Under the pieces are notes generated by a model. That model saw only the letters and a program-made list of their open reading frames with translations, was not told the origin of the DNA and did no database searches. Below are positions 10,298-20,335 of a stretch of 64,000 bases of DNA, one piece after another (positions within the stretch are counted from its first letter, which is position 1; every line of letters begins with the position of its first letter). The stretch spans positions 66,722,001 to 66,786,000 of the forward strand of contig JALMGJ010000001.1 in the NCBI GenBank assembly GCA_023362775.1, in the 5' to 3' direction. Source of the stretch: Charina bottae (lineage: Eukaryota; Chordata; Lepidosauria; Squamata; Charinaidae). A program made the position numbers and the translations under genes.

Positions 10298-12847
10298 TTA
10301 AGTCCTTTTATCATCTAAAGGAGGGTCGTTAAAATCACCATGCTGCTGTTGAGCTTGTGAAATGGTCTTAATCTTCCTAGGCACAGAAGACAACACGGGG
10401 AGGAAGATGGGGGAGAGTTTGTGCCTGAGGCCCCCACCTCTATTCAAGGAAGGATTTTCCAAGTTGGCATAAATGGATTCCTTGACCCCTCTCTCAAACC
10501 ACCTATCTTCTCTGTCTAAAATGTGAACATTAATGTCCTCAAATGAGTGTCCTTTTTCTTTTAGATGAAGATAAACTGCTGACTCTGGTCCTGTGGTGTT
10601 ATTTCTCCTGTGTTGGGCCATCCTCCTGTACATAGGTTGTTTGGTTTCTCCAATGTAGAGTTCAGAGCACTCCTCACTGCACTGGATTGCATAAACTACA
10701 TTGCTTTTCTTGTGTTTTGGAGTTTGATCTTTGGGGTGTACAAGCCTCTGTCTCAGTGTGTTGGTGGGTTTGAAATATACAGGTATGTGGTGTTTGCCAA
10801 ATATCCGTTTTATCTTTTCAGACACGCCAGCCATGTAGGGAATGACCAGGTTCTTTCGTTTACTCTGAGTCTCAGCCCTATCTGTCGCTGTTTTAGGTCT
10901 GGTAGATTTAGATTTGGTGAAGGCCCAATTTGGATATCCACAGGCCTTCAGGGCTGTTCTCAGGTGCTGATTTTCATTCTTTTTGGAATCCATGGAGGTG
11001 GGGATGGTTTCTGCTCTGTGTGACAATGTCCTGATGACTCCTAGTTTGTGCTGCAGTGGATGGTGGGAGTCAAACATCAGATATTGATCTGTGTGTGTGG
11101 GTTTCCTGTAGATCCCTATTTCTAGCTTGCCACCGGTCCCAATGAGGACTTCACAGTCTAGGAATGCCAGGCTGTTGTCCTTGGTGTCTTCTCTGGTGAA
11201 GCTAATGTTGGCATCTATAGTGTTTATATGGTCCGTGAAGGCCTGTACTTCCTGGGCCTTGATTTTGACCCAGGTGTCATCCACATACCTAAACCAGTGG
11301 GTGGGCACCGTTCCCTGGAATGTGTTGAGTGCTTTCTTCTCCACTTCTTCCATGTATAAATTGGCCACAATGGGTGACACAGGAGAACCCATGGCACAGC
11401 CGTGTTTTTGTCTGTAGAAGTCACCTCTGTATGTGAAATAAGTGGTGTTAAGACACAGGTCCAGAAGATGGCAGATCTGGTTTGGGTTGAGATGGCTTCT
11501 CCTTTCCAGGGTGCTGTCCTCTTCTAGTCTCTTCCTGACAGCGGATAGAGCATGAGTGGTGGGGATGCTGGTGAAAAGGGAGGACACATCAAAGGAGACC
11601 ATAGTTTCATCTGTATCCAGTTTCAGGATCTTTGCTTTGGAAACAAATTCTTCCGAATTATGGATGTGGTGTTCAGAGTGTCCAACTAGAGGTGCTAGTA
11701 TGGTAGAGAGGTGTTTGGCAATGTTGTATGTTACCGAATTGATGCTGCTGACTATGGGTCGGAGGGGTGTTCCTTCCTTGTGGATCTTAGGAAGTCCGTA
11801 GATGCAGGGGATGGCTTCTCCAGGATACAGACGGTGGTAGGTAATCCTATCGATGGAGCCATCATGTTCCAATTGTTTCAAACTGTCTATTGCCTTTTTC
11901 TTGTAATTGTTGGTGGGGTCTCTTTTCAGTTTTTCATATGTATGGTGATCCTCCAAAAGTGAGGTAATTTTATTGTGGTAGTCTGCAGTGTTTAGAACCA
12001 CTGTACATCTTCCTTTGTCAGCAGGTAAAATGGTGATGGTTTCATCTTTGCTGAGGGCTGTCAGGGCTCTCCTCTCTTGGGTGGTAAGGTTGGGGGGAGG
12101 AGGTTGAGCACTGGACAGAGCTGCAGATATTTTAAGCCGGAGTTGTTCTGCTTCTTCAAAAGGTAGGTGGTTGTTGTGGATGGCAGATTCTGTGGCTGTA
12201 ATGAGCTCCACAACCGGAACTTGCTTGGGAGTGATGGCAAAATTAAGACCTTTGGCTAGGACATCTCTCTCTGGTTGGGTAAGTTCTCTGTCTGAGAGAT
12301 TTTTCACCCACATGTTCTTTTTGTCCTCTGTGGTCCTGTTGTTGTTGTTCCTCCCAGCGGTTTCTCCAGTTCCTTGTTTCTGCTTGCTGCGAGAAAGAAG
12401 AATGTCAAATTTCTTAGTTTGCCTCTCCTTTGTCTTGTGATGCTGGGCCAGCTGTACTTTATTGCCAAGCTGAATAACTCTATCCAGGATTGGGTCAGGA
12501 AGGGTGGCTGTGAGTTCCTGGTGAAGGTTTTCAAAATTGTATTGCAGGGCATCAATGGTGAAGTGGACTTGCCTTATTCTTTCATTTAGAAGATGTCTTT
12601 GTGCCTGCTACAGGATCTGATCTGCTCTGTGACCCTTAACTGTAGATTGCAGGCGTAGGCTTGTCGGGATGAGTCTCTGTTGTCTGCATCTGAGGTTAAA
12701 ACGTAGGTGGTTTCTATAGTCTGCCACCTTTCTTGCTGTCTTCTCGAATTTCCTTACCAACTTCAGGGTTTCATCCCCAAAATGTATGCCAATATGTCTA
12801 TGAAGGTTCTCAGTCATCCAGGTGGAATTGTCTGTAGCTTGAATCAT
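10298..12847 (-). pseudogene. PLE reverse transcriptase / GIY-YIG endonuclease ORF with one premature stop
   Basis: The main open frame (12313 to 10298, 671 aa) encodes a Penelope-type reverse transcriptase followed by a GIY-YIG endonuclease. Visible motifs, numbered from Met at 12313, are IYGLPKIHK in the fingers, GSPVSP, the catalytic RYVDDTW (YVDD at 343-346), and the endonuclease segment VVYAIQC...LYIGETKQ (Y541; YIG 553-555) with the following MYRRMAQHRR. The same frame continues upstream to an ATG at 12847, broken by a single TAG at 12608-12610. Without that stop the frame spans about 850 codons, the usual length for animal PLEs. The upstream part is basic and rich in Leu, Gln and His. 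The enzyme copies its RNA at a nicked target, and GIY-YIG is the nuclease proposed to nick. The frame starts within or next to the upstream pseudo-LTR, whose hammerhead lies just 5' of it. The copy is therefore one substitution away from an open full-length frame. Confidence 0.9.
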
Positions 12848-12876
12848 GTCAACTGGATTTCTATTTTCTTAGTGGA

Positions 12877-12910
12877 AACGTTTCGCTCCTTATCCAAGGA
12901 GCTTCTTCAG
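12877..12910 (-). ncRNA. Hammerhead-ribozyme-like core, pseudo-LTR between tandem PLE copies
   Basis: Identical core to 10167-10200: CTGAAGA at 12904-12910 and GAAACGTT at 12877-12884, with the same 7-bp stem II. It sits just upstream of the main ORF, where cleavage would define the 5' end of the element RNA. Confidence 0.6.
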
Positions 12911-13007
12911 TCTGAGCAAAGTTGGTAAGGGAATCCTAAATATGTTCCTAGGTAGCTGTGTGACCTTACACCTGGGGCTAGGTCATGGTTATATTGAGAT
13001 GTAATTT

Positions 13008-13848
13008 TTAAGTCCTTTTATCATCTAAAGGAGGGTCGTTAAAATCACCATGCTGCTGTTGAGCTTGTGAAATGGTCTTAATCTTCCTAGGCACAGAAGA
13101 CAACACGGGGAGGAAGATGGGGGAGAGTTTGTGCCTGAGGCCCCCACCTCTATTCAAGGAAGGATTTTCCAAGTTGGCATAAATGGATTCCTTGACCCCT
13201 CTCTCAAACCACCTATCTTCTCTGTCTAAAATGTGAACATTAATGTCCTCAAATGAGTGTCCTTTTTCTTTTAGATGAAGATAAACTGCTGACTCTGGTC
13301 CTGTGGTGTTATTTCTCCTGTGTTGTGCCATCCTCCTGTACATAGGTTGTTTGGTTTCTCCAATGTAGAGTTCAGAGCACTCCTCACTGCACTGGATTGC
13401 ATAAACTACATTGCTTTTCTTGTGTTTTGGAGTTTGATCTTTGGGGTGTACAAGCCTCTGTCTCAGTGTGTTGGTGGGTTTGAAATATACAGGTATGTGG
13501 TGTTTGCCAAATATCCGTTTTATCTTTTCAGACACGCCAGCCATGTAGGGAATGACCAGGTTCTTTCGTTTACTCTGAGTCTCAGCCCTATCTGTCGCTG
13601 TTTTAGGTCTGGTAGATTTAGATTTGGTGAAGGCCCAATTTGGATATCCACAGGCCTTCAGGGCTGTTCTCAGGTGCTGATTTTCATTCTTTTTGGAATC
13701 CATGGAGGTGGGGATGGTTTCTGCTCTGTGTGACAATGTCCTGATGACTCCTAGTTTGTGCTGCAGTGGATGGTGGGAGTCAAACATCAGATATTGATCT
13801 GTGTGTGTGGGTTTCCTGTAGATCCCTATTTCTAGCTTGCCACCGGTC
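13008..13848 (-). pseudogene. Partial PLE ORF, tandem minus-strand copy (C-terminal half)
   Basis: Encodes the same C-terminal sequence as the main copy from GGKLEIGIYRKP through the GIY-YIG domain to the C-terminus (DDPPLDDKRT-like end). It is cut at 13848 where the orientation flips, so the first residues of the open frame (13849-13871) come from the inverted copy read in antisense. The catalytic RT palm is missing, so it cannot encode an active RT. A G-to-T change at about 13326 separates it from the main copy. Confidence 0.9.
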
Positions 13849-14801
13849 AAGTACAGGCCTTCACGGACCATATAAACACTATAGATGCCAACATTAGCTT
13901 CACCAGAGAAGACACCAAGGACAACAGACTGGCATTCCTAGACTGTGAAGTCCTCATTGGGACCGGTGGCAAGCTAGAAATAGGGATCTACAGGAAACCC
14001 ACACACACAGATCAATATCTGATGTTTGACTCCCACCATCCACTGCAGCACAAACTAGGAATCATCAGGAAATTGTCACACAGAGCAGAAACCATCCCCA
14101 CCTCCATGGATTCCAAAAAGAATGAAAATCAGCACCTGAGAACAGCCCTGAAGGCCTGTGGATATCCAAATTGGGCCTTCACCAAATCTAAATCTACCAG
14201 ACCTAAAACAGCGACAGATAGGGCTGAGACTCAGAGTAAACGAAAGAACCTGGTCATTCCCTACATGGCTGGCGTGTCTGAAAAGATAAAACGGATATTT
14301 GGCAAACACCACATACCTGTATATTTCAAACCCACCAACACACTGAGACAGAGGCTTGTACACCCCAAAGATCAAACTCCAAAACACAAGAAAAGCAATG
14401 TAGTTTATGCAATCCAGTGCAGTGAGGAGTGCTCTGAACTCTACATTGGAGAAACCAAACAACCTATGTACAGGAGGATGGCCCAACACAGGAGAAATAA
14501 CACCACAGGACCAGAGTCAGCAGTTTATCTTCATCTAAAAGAAAAAGGACACTCATTTGAGGACATTAATGTTCACATTTTAGACAGAGAAGATAGGTGG
14601 TTTGAGAGAGGGGTCAAGGAATCCATTTATGCCAACTTGGAAAATCCTTCCTTGAATAGAGGTGGGGGCCTCAGGCACAAACTCTCCCCCATCTTCCTCC
14701 CCGTGTTGTCTTCTGTGCCTAGGAAGATTAAGACCATTTCACAAGCTCAACAGCAGCATGGTGATTTTAACGACCCTCCTTTAGATGATAAAAGGACTTA
14801 A
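13849..14801 (+). pseudogene. Partial PLE ORF, inverted plus-strand copy
   Basis: Starts abruptly in the coding frame at the segment equivalent to QAFTDHINTIDANISF of the main copy, just after the YVDD palm motif, and runs to the normal stop at 14799-14801. It contains the complete GIY-YIG domain (VVYAIQC...LYIGETKQ). No initiation codon of its own is preserved; the first in-frame Met is at 14022. Two substitutions near 14058-14073 distinguish it from the minus copies. Confidence 0.9.
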
Positions 14802-14898
14802 AAATTACATCTCAATATAACCATGACCTAGCCCCAGGTGTAAGGTCACACAGCTACCTAGGAACATATTTAGGATTCCCTTACCAACTTTGCTCAGA

Positions 14899-14932
14899 CT
14901 GAAGAAGCTCCTTGGATAAGGAGCGAAACGTT
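14899..14932 (+). ncRNA. Hammerhead-ribozyme-like core, 3' terminus of inverted PLE copy
   Basis: CTGAAGA at 14899-14905, perfect 7-bp stem II with GGAT loop, GAAACGTT ending at 14932. Plus-strand counterpart of the other two cores in this complex. Confidence 0.6.
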
Positions 14933-15027
14933 TCCACTAAGAAAATAGAAATCCAGTTGACATGATTCAAGCTACAGACAATTCCACCTGGATGACTGAG
15001 AACCTTCATAGACATAGCAGAGTAGAA

Positions 15028-15793
15028 GCGTTCCCATAAACTTGCACAAGGCTGAATCAGTTCAAAACACAAAATAAACACACTTCACATGTTAATGTAA
15101 AGTTACATAAAAAAAGAGTTTACAATTTTATTGTAACTCACAGTTCCTTAGTAGAAATGGTCCATGTGTGCGAGCAATTGGTTCTGACGTGAACCACATA
15201 CTTCTAATGTAGCCCACCTGGATGGAAGTATGAGCAATGTGGCAGCAGCCATAGTTGCCACATCCTCCTTGGTAGGAGATTCCAGCAGAAAGAAAGAAGA
15301 GAAGGGAATAGGAAACAGGAAACCAGGATTCAGCCCCTCCCACACAAAGCAAGTAAGATTAGATTACAGCAGAGGCTGCCTCCTCCTTCAAGCTTGTGTG
15401 AGACGTGCTTCGTTGAAACCCCATCTCTAACAAAAATGATATTCTGCATTACAATAGCAGGTTTAAGCCAATGGTAGATGTTGGGTTTACTTTCTATAGT
15501 GCGAAGGAAACCTCACGGGACTACCCAGCTGCATGATGGAAATCCATAGGGGATTTACCATCAAGTGGGGAAATTCTTCACAGAGAATCTGCTTGTCGTT
15601 GGATCCCATTGCTAGAGGCTATAAATAATATGGCCATGCAAAGCACATCAGTGGTAGCAGAGCACATCTTTTCATGGTACATTAAACCAGGTGCAAGGCT
15701 CAGGCAGACTGAACCTGACATTTGTGTGTTTGTGTCAGCCCTTCAGGGAAGACCAGACCAGAAAACAGACTCCGCTGGAAGACAAGAGCTATA
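15028..15793. other. Anonymous DNA
   Basis: No gene or repeat recognised. Short open frames at 15128-15430 on both strands lack motifs. Confidence 0.5.
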
Positions 15794-16310
15794 CTTTATT
15801 GCAGGGCTTTCCAAAGTGCCGCCGCTGGCGACACACCCGGCGGCGGCGGCGGCACGCGCGCGCACGGCGATGGCGCGGGGGGGTGTGCGGCGGTGCGCAC
15901 GGCGATGGCGCAGGGGGGCGTGCGGCGGCGCGCACGGCGATGGCGCGGGGGGGGTGTGCAGCGGCGCGCGCGCACGGCGGCGGCATGGGGGGCGTGCGGT
16001 GGCACGCGCGCGCATGGTGGTGGCACGGGAGGGGCGTGCGGCGGCGCGGGGGGCGTGCGGTGGCACGCGCGCGCATGGTGGTGGCACGGGAGGGGCGTGC
16101 GGCGGCGCGGGGGGCGTGCGGCAGCGCGGGGGCGTGCGGCGGCGCGGGGGGCGTGCGGCGGCGCGGGGGGCGTGCGGCGGCGCGCACGTGCATGGCGGCC
16201 GGCGTGCACGCGCGCGCCGCTGCTTCCGGGTGGTGTGGCGACACACCACGCTGTGTGTGGCGACACACTTTTGTGTCGCGACACACAGTTTGGAAAGCTC
16301 TGCTTTATTG
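15794..16310. mobile_element. Non-autonomous hAT (Buster-type) element, TIR family 1, copy 2, with internal minisatellite
   Basis: The 501-bp element (15802-16302) starts CAGGGCTTTCCAAAG and ends GTTTGGAAAGCTCTG, flanked by the perfect 8-bp TSD CTTTATTG (15794-15801, 16303-16310). The interior is very GC-rich. The reading frames of 160-235 codons that cover it on both strands are Arg/Ala/Gly low-complexity and are not genes. Confidence 0.85.
15880..16190. repeat. GC-rich minisatellite inside hAT copy 2
   Basis: Tandem, imperfect units of about 18-20 bp built on GGCGCGGGGGGCGTGCGGC, interspersed with longer units containing CACGCGCGCGCATGGTGG that occur at least twice about 60 bp apart. It is absent from the related copy at 16590, so it expanded within this copy or its source. 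Confidence 0.8.
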
Positions 16311-16334
16311 AGATAGACTATAATAACAGAATCT

Positions 16335-16445
16335 TGCAAGCCTGATTGTGCTTTATTATTATTTTATTATTTTATTATTTAAATTTATCCCCGCCCATCT
16401 CCCGGAATACGGGACTCTGGGCGGTTTATCTCCCCTCCCTCTTAT
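16335..16445 (-). repeat. CR1/L2-superfamily LINE 3' tail fragment
   Basis: Contains TATTATTTTATTATTT followed by CCCGCCCATCTCCCGG and GACTCTGGGCGG, the reverse complement of the common 3' end of squamate L2/CR1-type LINEs (ACCGCCCAGAGT ... GATGGGCGG plus ATAAATAA tail). The same tail in plus orientation lies at 51655-51740. Confidence 0.6.
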
Positions 16446-16581
16446 ATTCCAATGAATCAGGGAGGACCCTGCCTGAGTCTCTTCTGAATACTATCTTGTT
16501 TCCCAGGATGTAAAGTATGTTTCTGTCCTCATTGCTTATATAACAGTTCGTGCCTATTTCTCTCAAGGCTTCTCCCTGATT

Positions 16582-16834
16582 CTCTATAGCAGAGCTTTCC
16601 AAACTGTGTGTCGCGACACAAAAGTGTGTCGCCACACACAGCGTGGTGTGTCGCCACACCACCCGGAAGCGGCGGTGCGTGTGTGCACGGCGGCAGCAGC
16701 AGTGGCGCGGGATCAGTGGTTCCGCGTTTTAGCGGAGGCTGCCGTTGCTGTCATGCACGCGCACGCCGCCGCCACCCTGCCGCCGCCGCTGGTGTGTCAC
16801 CAGCGGCGGCACTTTGGAAAGCTCTGCTCTATAG
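16582..16834. mobile_element. Non-autonomous hAT (Buster-type) element, TIR family 1, copy 3
   Basis: The 237-bp element (16590-16826) has CAGAGCTTTCCAAACTG and ACTTTGGAAAGCTCTG termini and the perfect 8-bp TSD CTCTATAG (16582-16589, 16827-16834). The interior shares TGTGTCGCCACACCACCCGG-like sequence with copy 2. No transposase. Confidence 0.85.
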
Positions 16835-18346
16835 TATGTGTGTATGTGTGTCAATACAGCATTATGGGGAACTTCATGAGAGAAAAAGTTGAGGTTGAAG
16901 TGACATGGCTTAGATGGAACATGGAAAAAATACATTTTCAGTGGCTATGATGGGGACTCCAGTTTTCCCTCTTGGGAAGTCCCCCTTCGATCCTTCTCGG
17001 CTTGTCTCCCATTAGCAGATGAAAGTCTTGCTCTGCTGGATTTCTCTGGGTTGCTGCCTTTAACTTATCCCAGTAGTAAAAGCTGTTTTAACTTCTTCAT
17101 GTTTAACTGTGTTTTTTTTTTCCTTTTTGATATTTTGCATTTATATTACTACATTATCCTTTTTAACCATCAAGGACTTACCTTCTAGACTTTAAAAGAT
17201 TGAATCTCTTTCTCTGTTTTTCTCTTTCCTGGTATGGCTTATCTTTTTATGCTGTATGCTTGATAGGAGTTTTTCCCCCCTGCCTATCTCTTTTTAGACA
17301 TGTGAGCCCCTTGAAAGACAATATTTATCTAATAGCTGTATAAAAATACAATAAAGATGTAATCTAAAAAAGGGAACAGCATTAAGTTTCCCAGAATCTG
17401 AAACTACAAGCCAGAGGGAGATATTTATGGGCCAAAGTTGAGGAAAAAAATAATTCGTTTACACTTTCCATGATCCTGATGAAAATTACACAACTGTTCC
17501 AAAAAGCTGCTATTTGCATAAAGATGTTGCTTAGGCTTGCTTTACCTGGTTGCTAGAGTTGCATCCGCTCTCTCTCTCTGGCATAAACACACAAACACAC
17601 ATACACTCACAGATGTATGCATAGCTCTGTATAATTGTCCTATTAAAGTGAAGCTACAAGGCAACCGTTCTTAGCATTTTGTTTCATCTTCACCACAGAT
17701 ATGAAAACAGTATTTAAACTGTGGAATCACGAGTGCATTCTATGGCTGGGATGCTATTTTATAGTAACAGATAATAAATGAAGTTTATGTTTGACCATAC
17801 AAACTAGGCATGAACCAGGATAGTAAAAAACAAAACAAAAAATTTTTTTTGAAGGTACCATTAATTTTTTAACAAGTACCTTTCATTTTGGTTCATTGGC
17901 ACTTCAAACAGTTTCCATGGGAACATTAGTTCCACTTGCAGGAAGACTTCATTTTACAACGAAACTGTAGAAAGCAGTTATAGCTGTGATGAAGATTTCA
18001 TCAAAGCCTGAAATGGTGCCTGCATTTCCTATCCCATCTATAGCCAAGGGACATAAAATAATCAAGACAGCTGGCATGGAGGTGAATATCATTCATGGAG
18101 GCATCATTTGTGCAAAATCAATTCCAGTGAAATGTTAATCCTTTGCTTAACAGTCCAAATTTCATTGATCATGATTTGTCTTCTGTAGTAGAGTTACAGC
18201 TATTTGGATGGACGTCCATAGCTTTCAACATAAGGCAAATAGAAATATACAACAGAATGGCTTCAGGGTTTGGCCATCATCTGGGCACATAGTGGCTACT
18301 GGTGTTTAGAATTTTAAACAGTTTTTGGGCAACTGTGAGGAATTAG
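16835..18346. other. Anonymous AT-rich DNA
   Basis: Nothing coding recognised. Short CA-rich simple sequence occurs at about 17565-17605. Confidence 0.5.
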
Positions 18347-18553
18347 GAAATTAGGCTTAGTGTTGTTGTTTTTAAAAAATAATTTTATTAAATTTCAGAA
18401 AAAGATAAAAGATACAGAAAAAGAAAAAACGGAAAAAACGGAAAAAACTAAAAAGTGTGAAAACGCAAGAGAATTTTTTTTAGATAGATTACAAAAAGAA
18501 GTGACTTCCAACTTTAAACATCAAGGATATACAGCAATTTCCCATAATCAATC

Positions 18554-18858
18554 CCTTACTCCAGAGCTTTCCAAACTGTGTGTCGGGACACGTTAGTGTG
18601 TCGGCTGCAGTGTCTGAGTGTGTCGTGGCTGCTGCTGCCTCCGAGCCCTACCAGGATTCCGCGCAGGTCTAGTGCCTGCCTTGTGCCCTGCTGCCTCCAA
18701 ACCTGCTGTGATTCTGCGCAGGTCCTAGTGCCTGCCTTGTGCCCTGCTATAAGACTGTGTCGCAAGATGATGCCCTTCTGTAAGAGGGTGTCGCAAAATG
18801 ATGCATGTCTAAAAAGTGTTTCACCAACATGAAAAGTTTGGAAAGCTCTGCCTTACTC
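18554..18858. mobile_element. Non-autonomous hAT (Buster-type) element, TIR family 1, copy 4
   Basis: The 289-bp element (18562-18850) has CAGAGCTTTCCAAACTG and GTTTGGAAAGCTCTG termini and the perfect 8-bp TSD CCTTACTC (18554-18561, 18851-18858). The interior matches copy 1 but has an additional tandem segment: GCGCAGGT...CTAGTGCCTGCCTTGTG occurs twice (about 18660 and 18716). It lies inside the 3' part of the L1-like insertion, so it arrived later. Confidence 0.85.
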
Positions 18859-19121
18859 TATATTAAACCAAAGTCACATTATTTCTACAAATCCACCCCT
18901 TAACAGATTATAAAACTCACTAAATACCATTGCTCCCTCCCTTATATTAAAAGAAATATATTTTTTAAAAAATCCCTTCTCATCCCTATGGGTGGTATGT
19001 GTCTTCCTCAACCTTGGGTCCTTTATCAGAGGCCTGGGAGTTTGAGGGTTCTGCGCAGTATCTTAGCTGTTCCTAGCATTGTACTCTTCTGAACAGAGAG
19101 CTCTGATGTTGCTCCTGGGAT

Positions 19122-19611
19122 CTATTGGAGCCACTCTCCCAACTTAGGAGTCATAGCCCTGAGTGCTCCTACCACCACTGGGACCACATTGGCCTTCACT
19201 TTCCACATCCTCTCTAGTTCCTCCTTCAGGTGCTGGTACTTCTCCAGCTTCTCACACTCCTTCTTCCTGATATTGCTGTCACTTGGCACCGCTACATCTA
19301 TCACCACCGCTGTCTTCTGGTCCTTGTCTAATACCACAATGTCTGGTTGATTGGCCAGTACCTGCCTATCTGTCTTGATGTAGAAGTCCCACAGGATCTT
19401 AGCCCTGTCATTCTCCATGACCTTCTGTGGAATCTCCCATCTGGACTTGGGAGGGTCTAGCCCGTACACTGTGCAGATGTTCCTGTACACAATGCCAGCT
19501 ACTTGGTTGTGCTGTTCAGTGTATGCTGTTCCTGCCTGCATCTTACATCCTGCCACTATGTGTTGGACTGTCTCTGAGGCCTCTCTGCAAAGTCTGCACC
19601 TTGAGTCCTGT
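19122..19611 (-). pseudogene. R4 LINE CCHC finger and restriction-like endonuclease domain
   Basis: Reading from about 19611 on the minus strand, the sequence has a CRLC...H...C (CX2CX7HX4C) finger. The frame that opens at 19556 then gives a PD-(D/E)XK nuclease: QPDIVVLDKDQK followed by AVVIDVAVPSD, and KECEKLEKYQHLKEEL. This order (RT, CCHC, restriction-like nuclease) is diagnostic of the R2/R4 group and not of AP-endonuclease LINEs. The nuclease nicks target DNA to prime reverse transcription. It ends at 19122 with LGEWLQ. Confidence 0.85.
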
Positions 19612-20271
19612 CTAGTGTGGTAGACTCCTGCTTCTATGGATCGGGTGATTAGTGCCCTGTTCTTGTGCTGCTATGATAAGTGTCTCAGTGCTGTCTTTTA
19701 GTCCAGCCCTTTCCAGCCACTGGTGGGATTTCCCAATGTCAGTTGCCTCAGCTATCTGTTGATGGTACATCCCATGCATGGTCTTGTCTTGCCATGGCAC
19801 TTCCTCTGCTTGATCTTCCTTCCATGTCTGCTGCTGCTTCAGGCATTCTCTCAACAGCTCATCTTTAGGTGCCACCTTACTGATGTACTCCTGGATGCTT
19901 TGGGTCTCATCCAGGACAGTGGCTTTGACACTCACCAGACCCCGCCTGCCCTCTTTCCGGCTGGTGTACAGTCTTTGGGTGTTGGACTTGGGGTGAAAGC
20001 TTCTGTACATTGTGAGGAGCTTCCGGGTCTTCACATCAGCAGCCTCCATGTCCTCCTTTGGCCAGCTCACTATATCGGCAGGGTATCTGATGACTGGCAG
20101 GGCATACATGTTAATGGCATGGATCTTGTTCTTCCCATTGAGCTGGCTCTTCAGGACCTGTCTTATCCTTTGGTAGTACTTGGTGTCAGGGAGATAACTG
20201 GTGAAGAAGGAGGGGTCTCCCACCAGGGGGATAAATGCATGCGCAGTACTGAATCGCTTTGCCTTCCTCAC
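19612..20271 (-). pseudogene. R4 LINE RT thumb/linker segment
   Basis: An open frame of 219 codons on the minus strand with segments such as KIHAINMYALPVIRYPADI and RKLLTMYRSFHPKSNTQRLY that belong to the region after the RT palm in R4-type elements. It is out of frame with the RT segment upstream and the endonuclease downstream. Confidence 0.8.
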
Positions 20272-20335
20272 AAGAGGCTGAAGAAGGCACCGCCCTAATT
20301 TCTTGGGCCTTTTCTCTGAGCATTACTAGTTCATT

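Larger units (their letters stand above)
10105..15027. mobile_element. Penelope-like element complex (type A): full copy, tandem partial copy, inverted partial copy
   Basis: One insertion of about 4.9 kb is bounded by perfect 13-bp direct repeats TAGCAGAGTAGAA at 10105-10117 and 15015-15027. On the minus strand lies a near-complete copy (10118 to about 12800), joined head to tail to the 3' part of a second minus copy (about 12800-13848). That copy meets, head to head, a plus-strand 3' copy (13849-15014). The second and third copies form an inverted repeat with arms of about 1.05 kb and a spacer of about 112 bp (13849-13960) that belongs to the plus copy. The repeated termini act as pseudo-LTRs. 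The copies differ at only a few bases, so the complex is young or homogenised. Confidence 0.9.

Noticed and set aside
10610..14489. 137-codon frames repeated three times opposite the PLE coding sequence
   Set aside because: They are exact antisense shadows of the PLE GIY-YIG region, conserved only because the copies are near identical.
15609..16345. Six overlapping open frames of 160-235 codons on both strands, Arg/Ala/Gly/His-rich
   Set aside because: They all come from the GC-rich minisatellite inside hAT copy 2, which lacks stops in every frame. No domain is visible.
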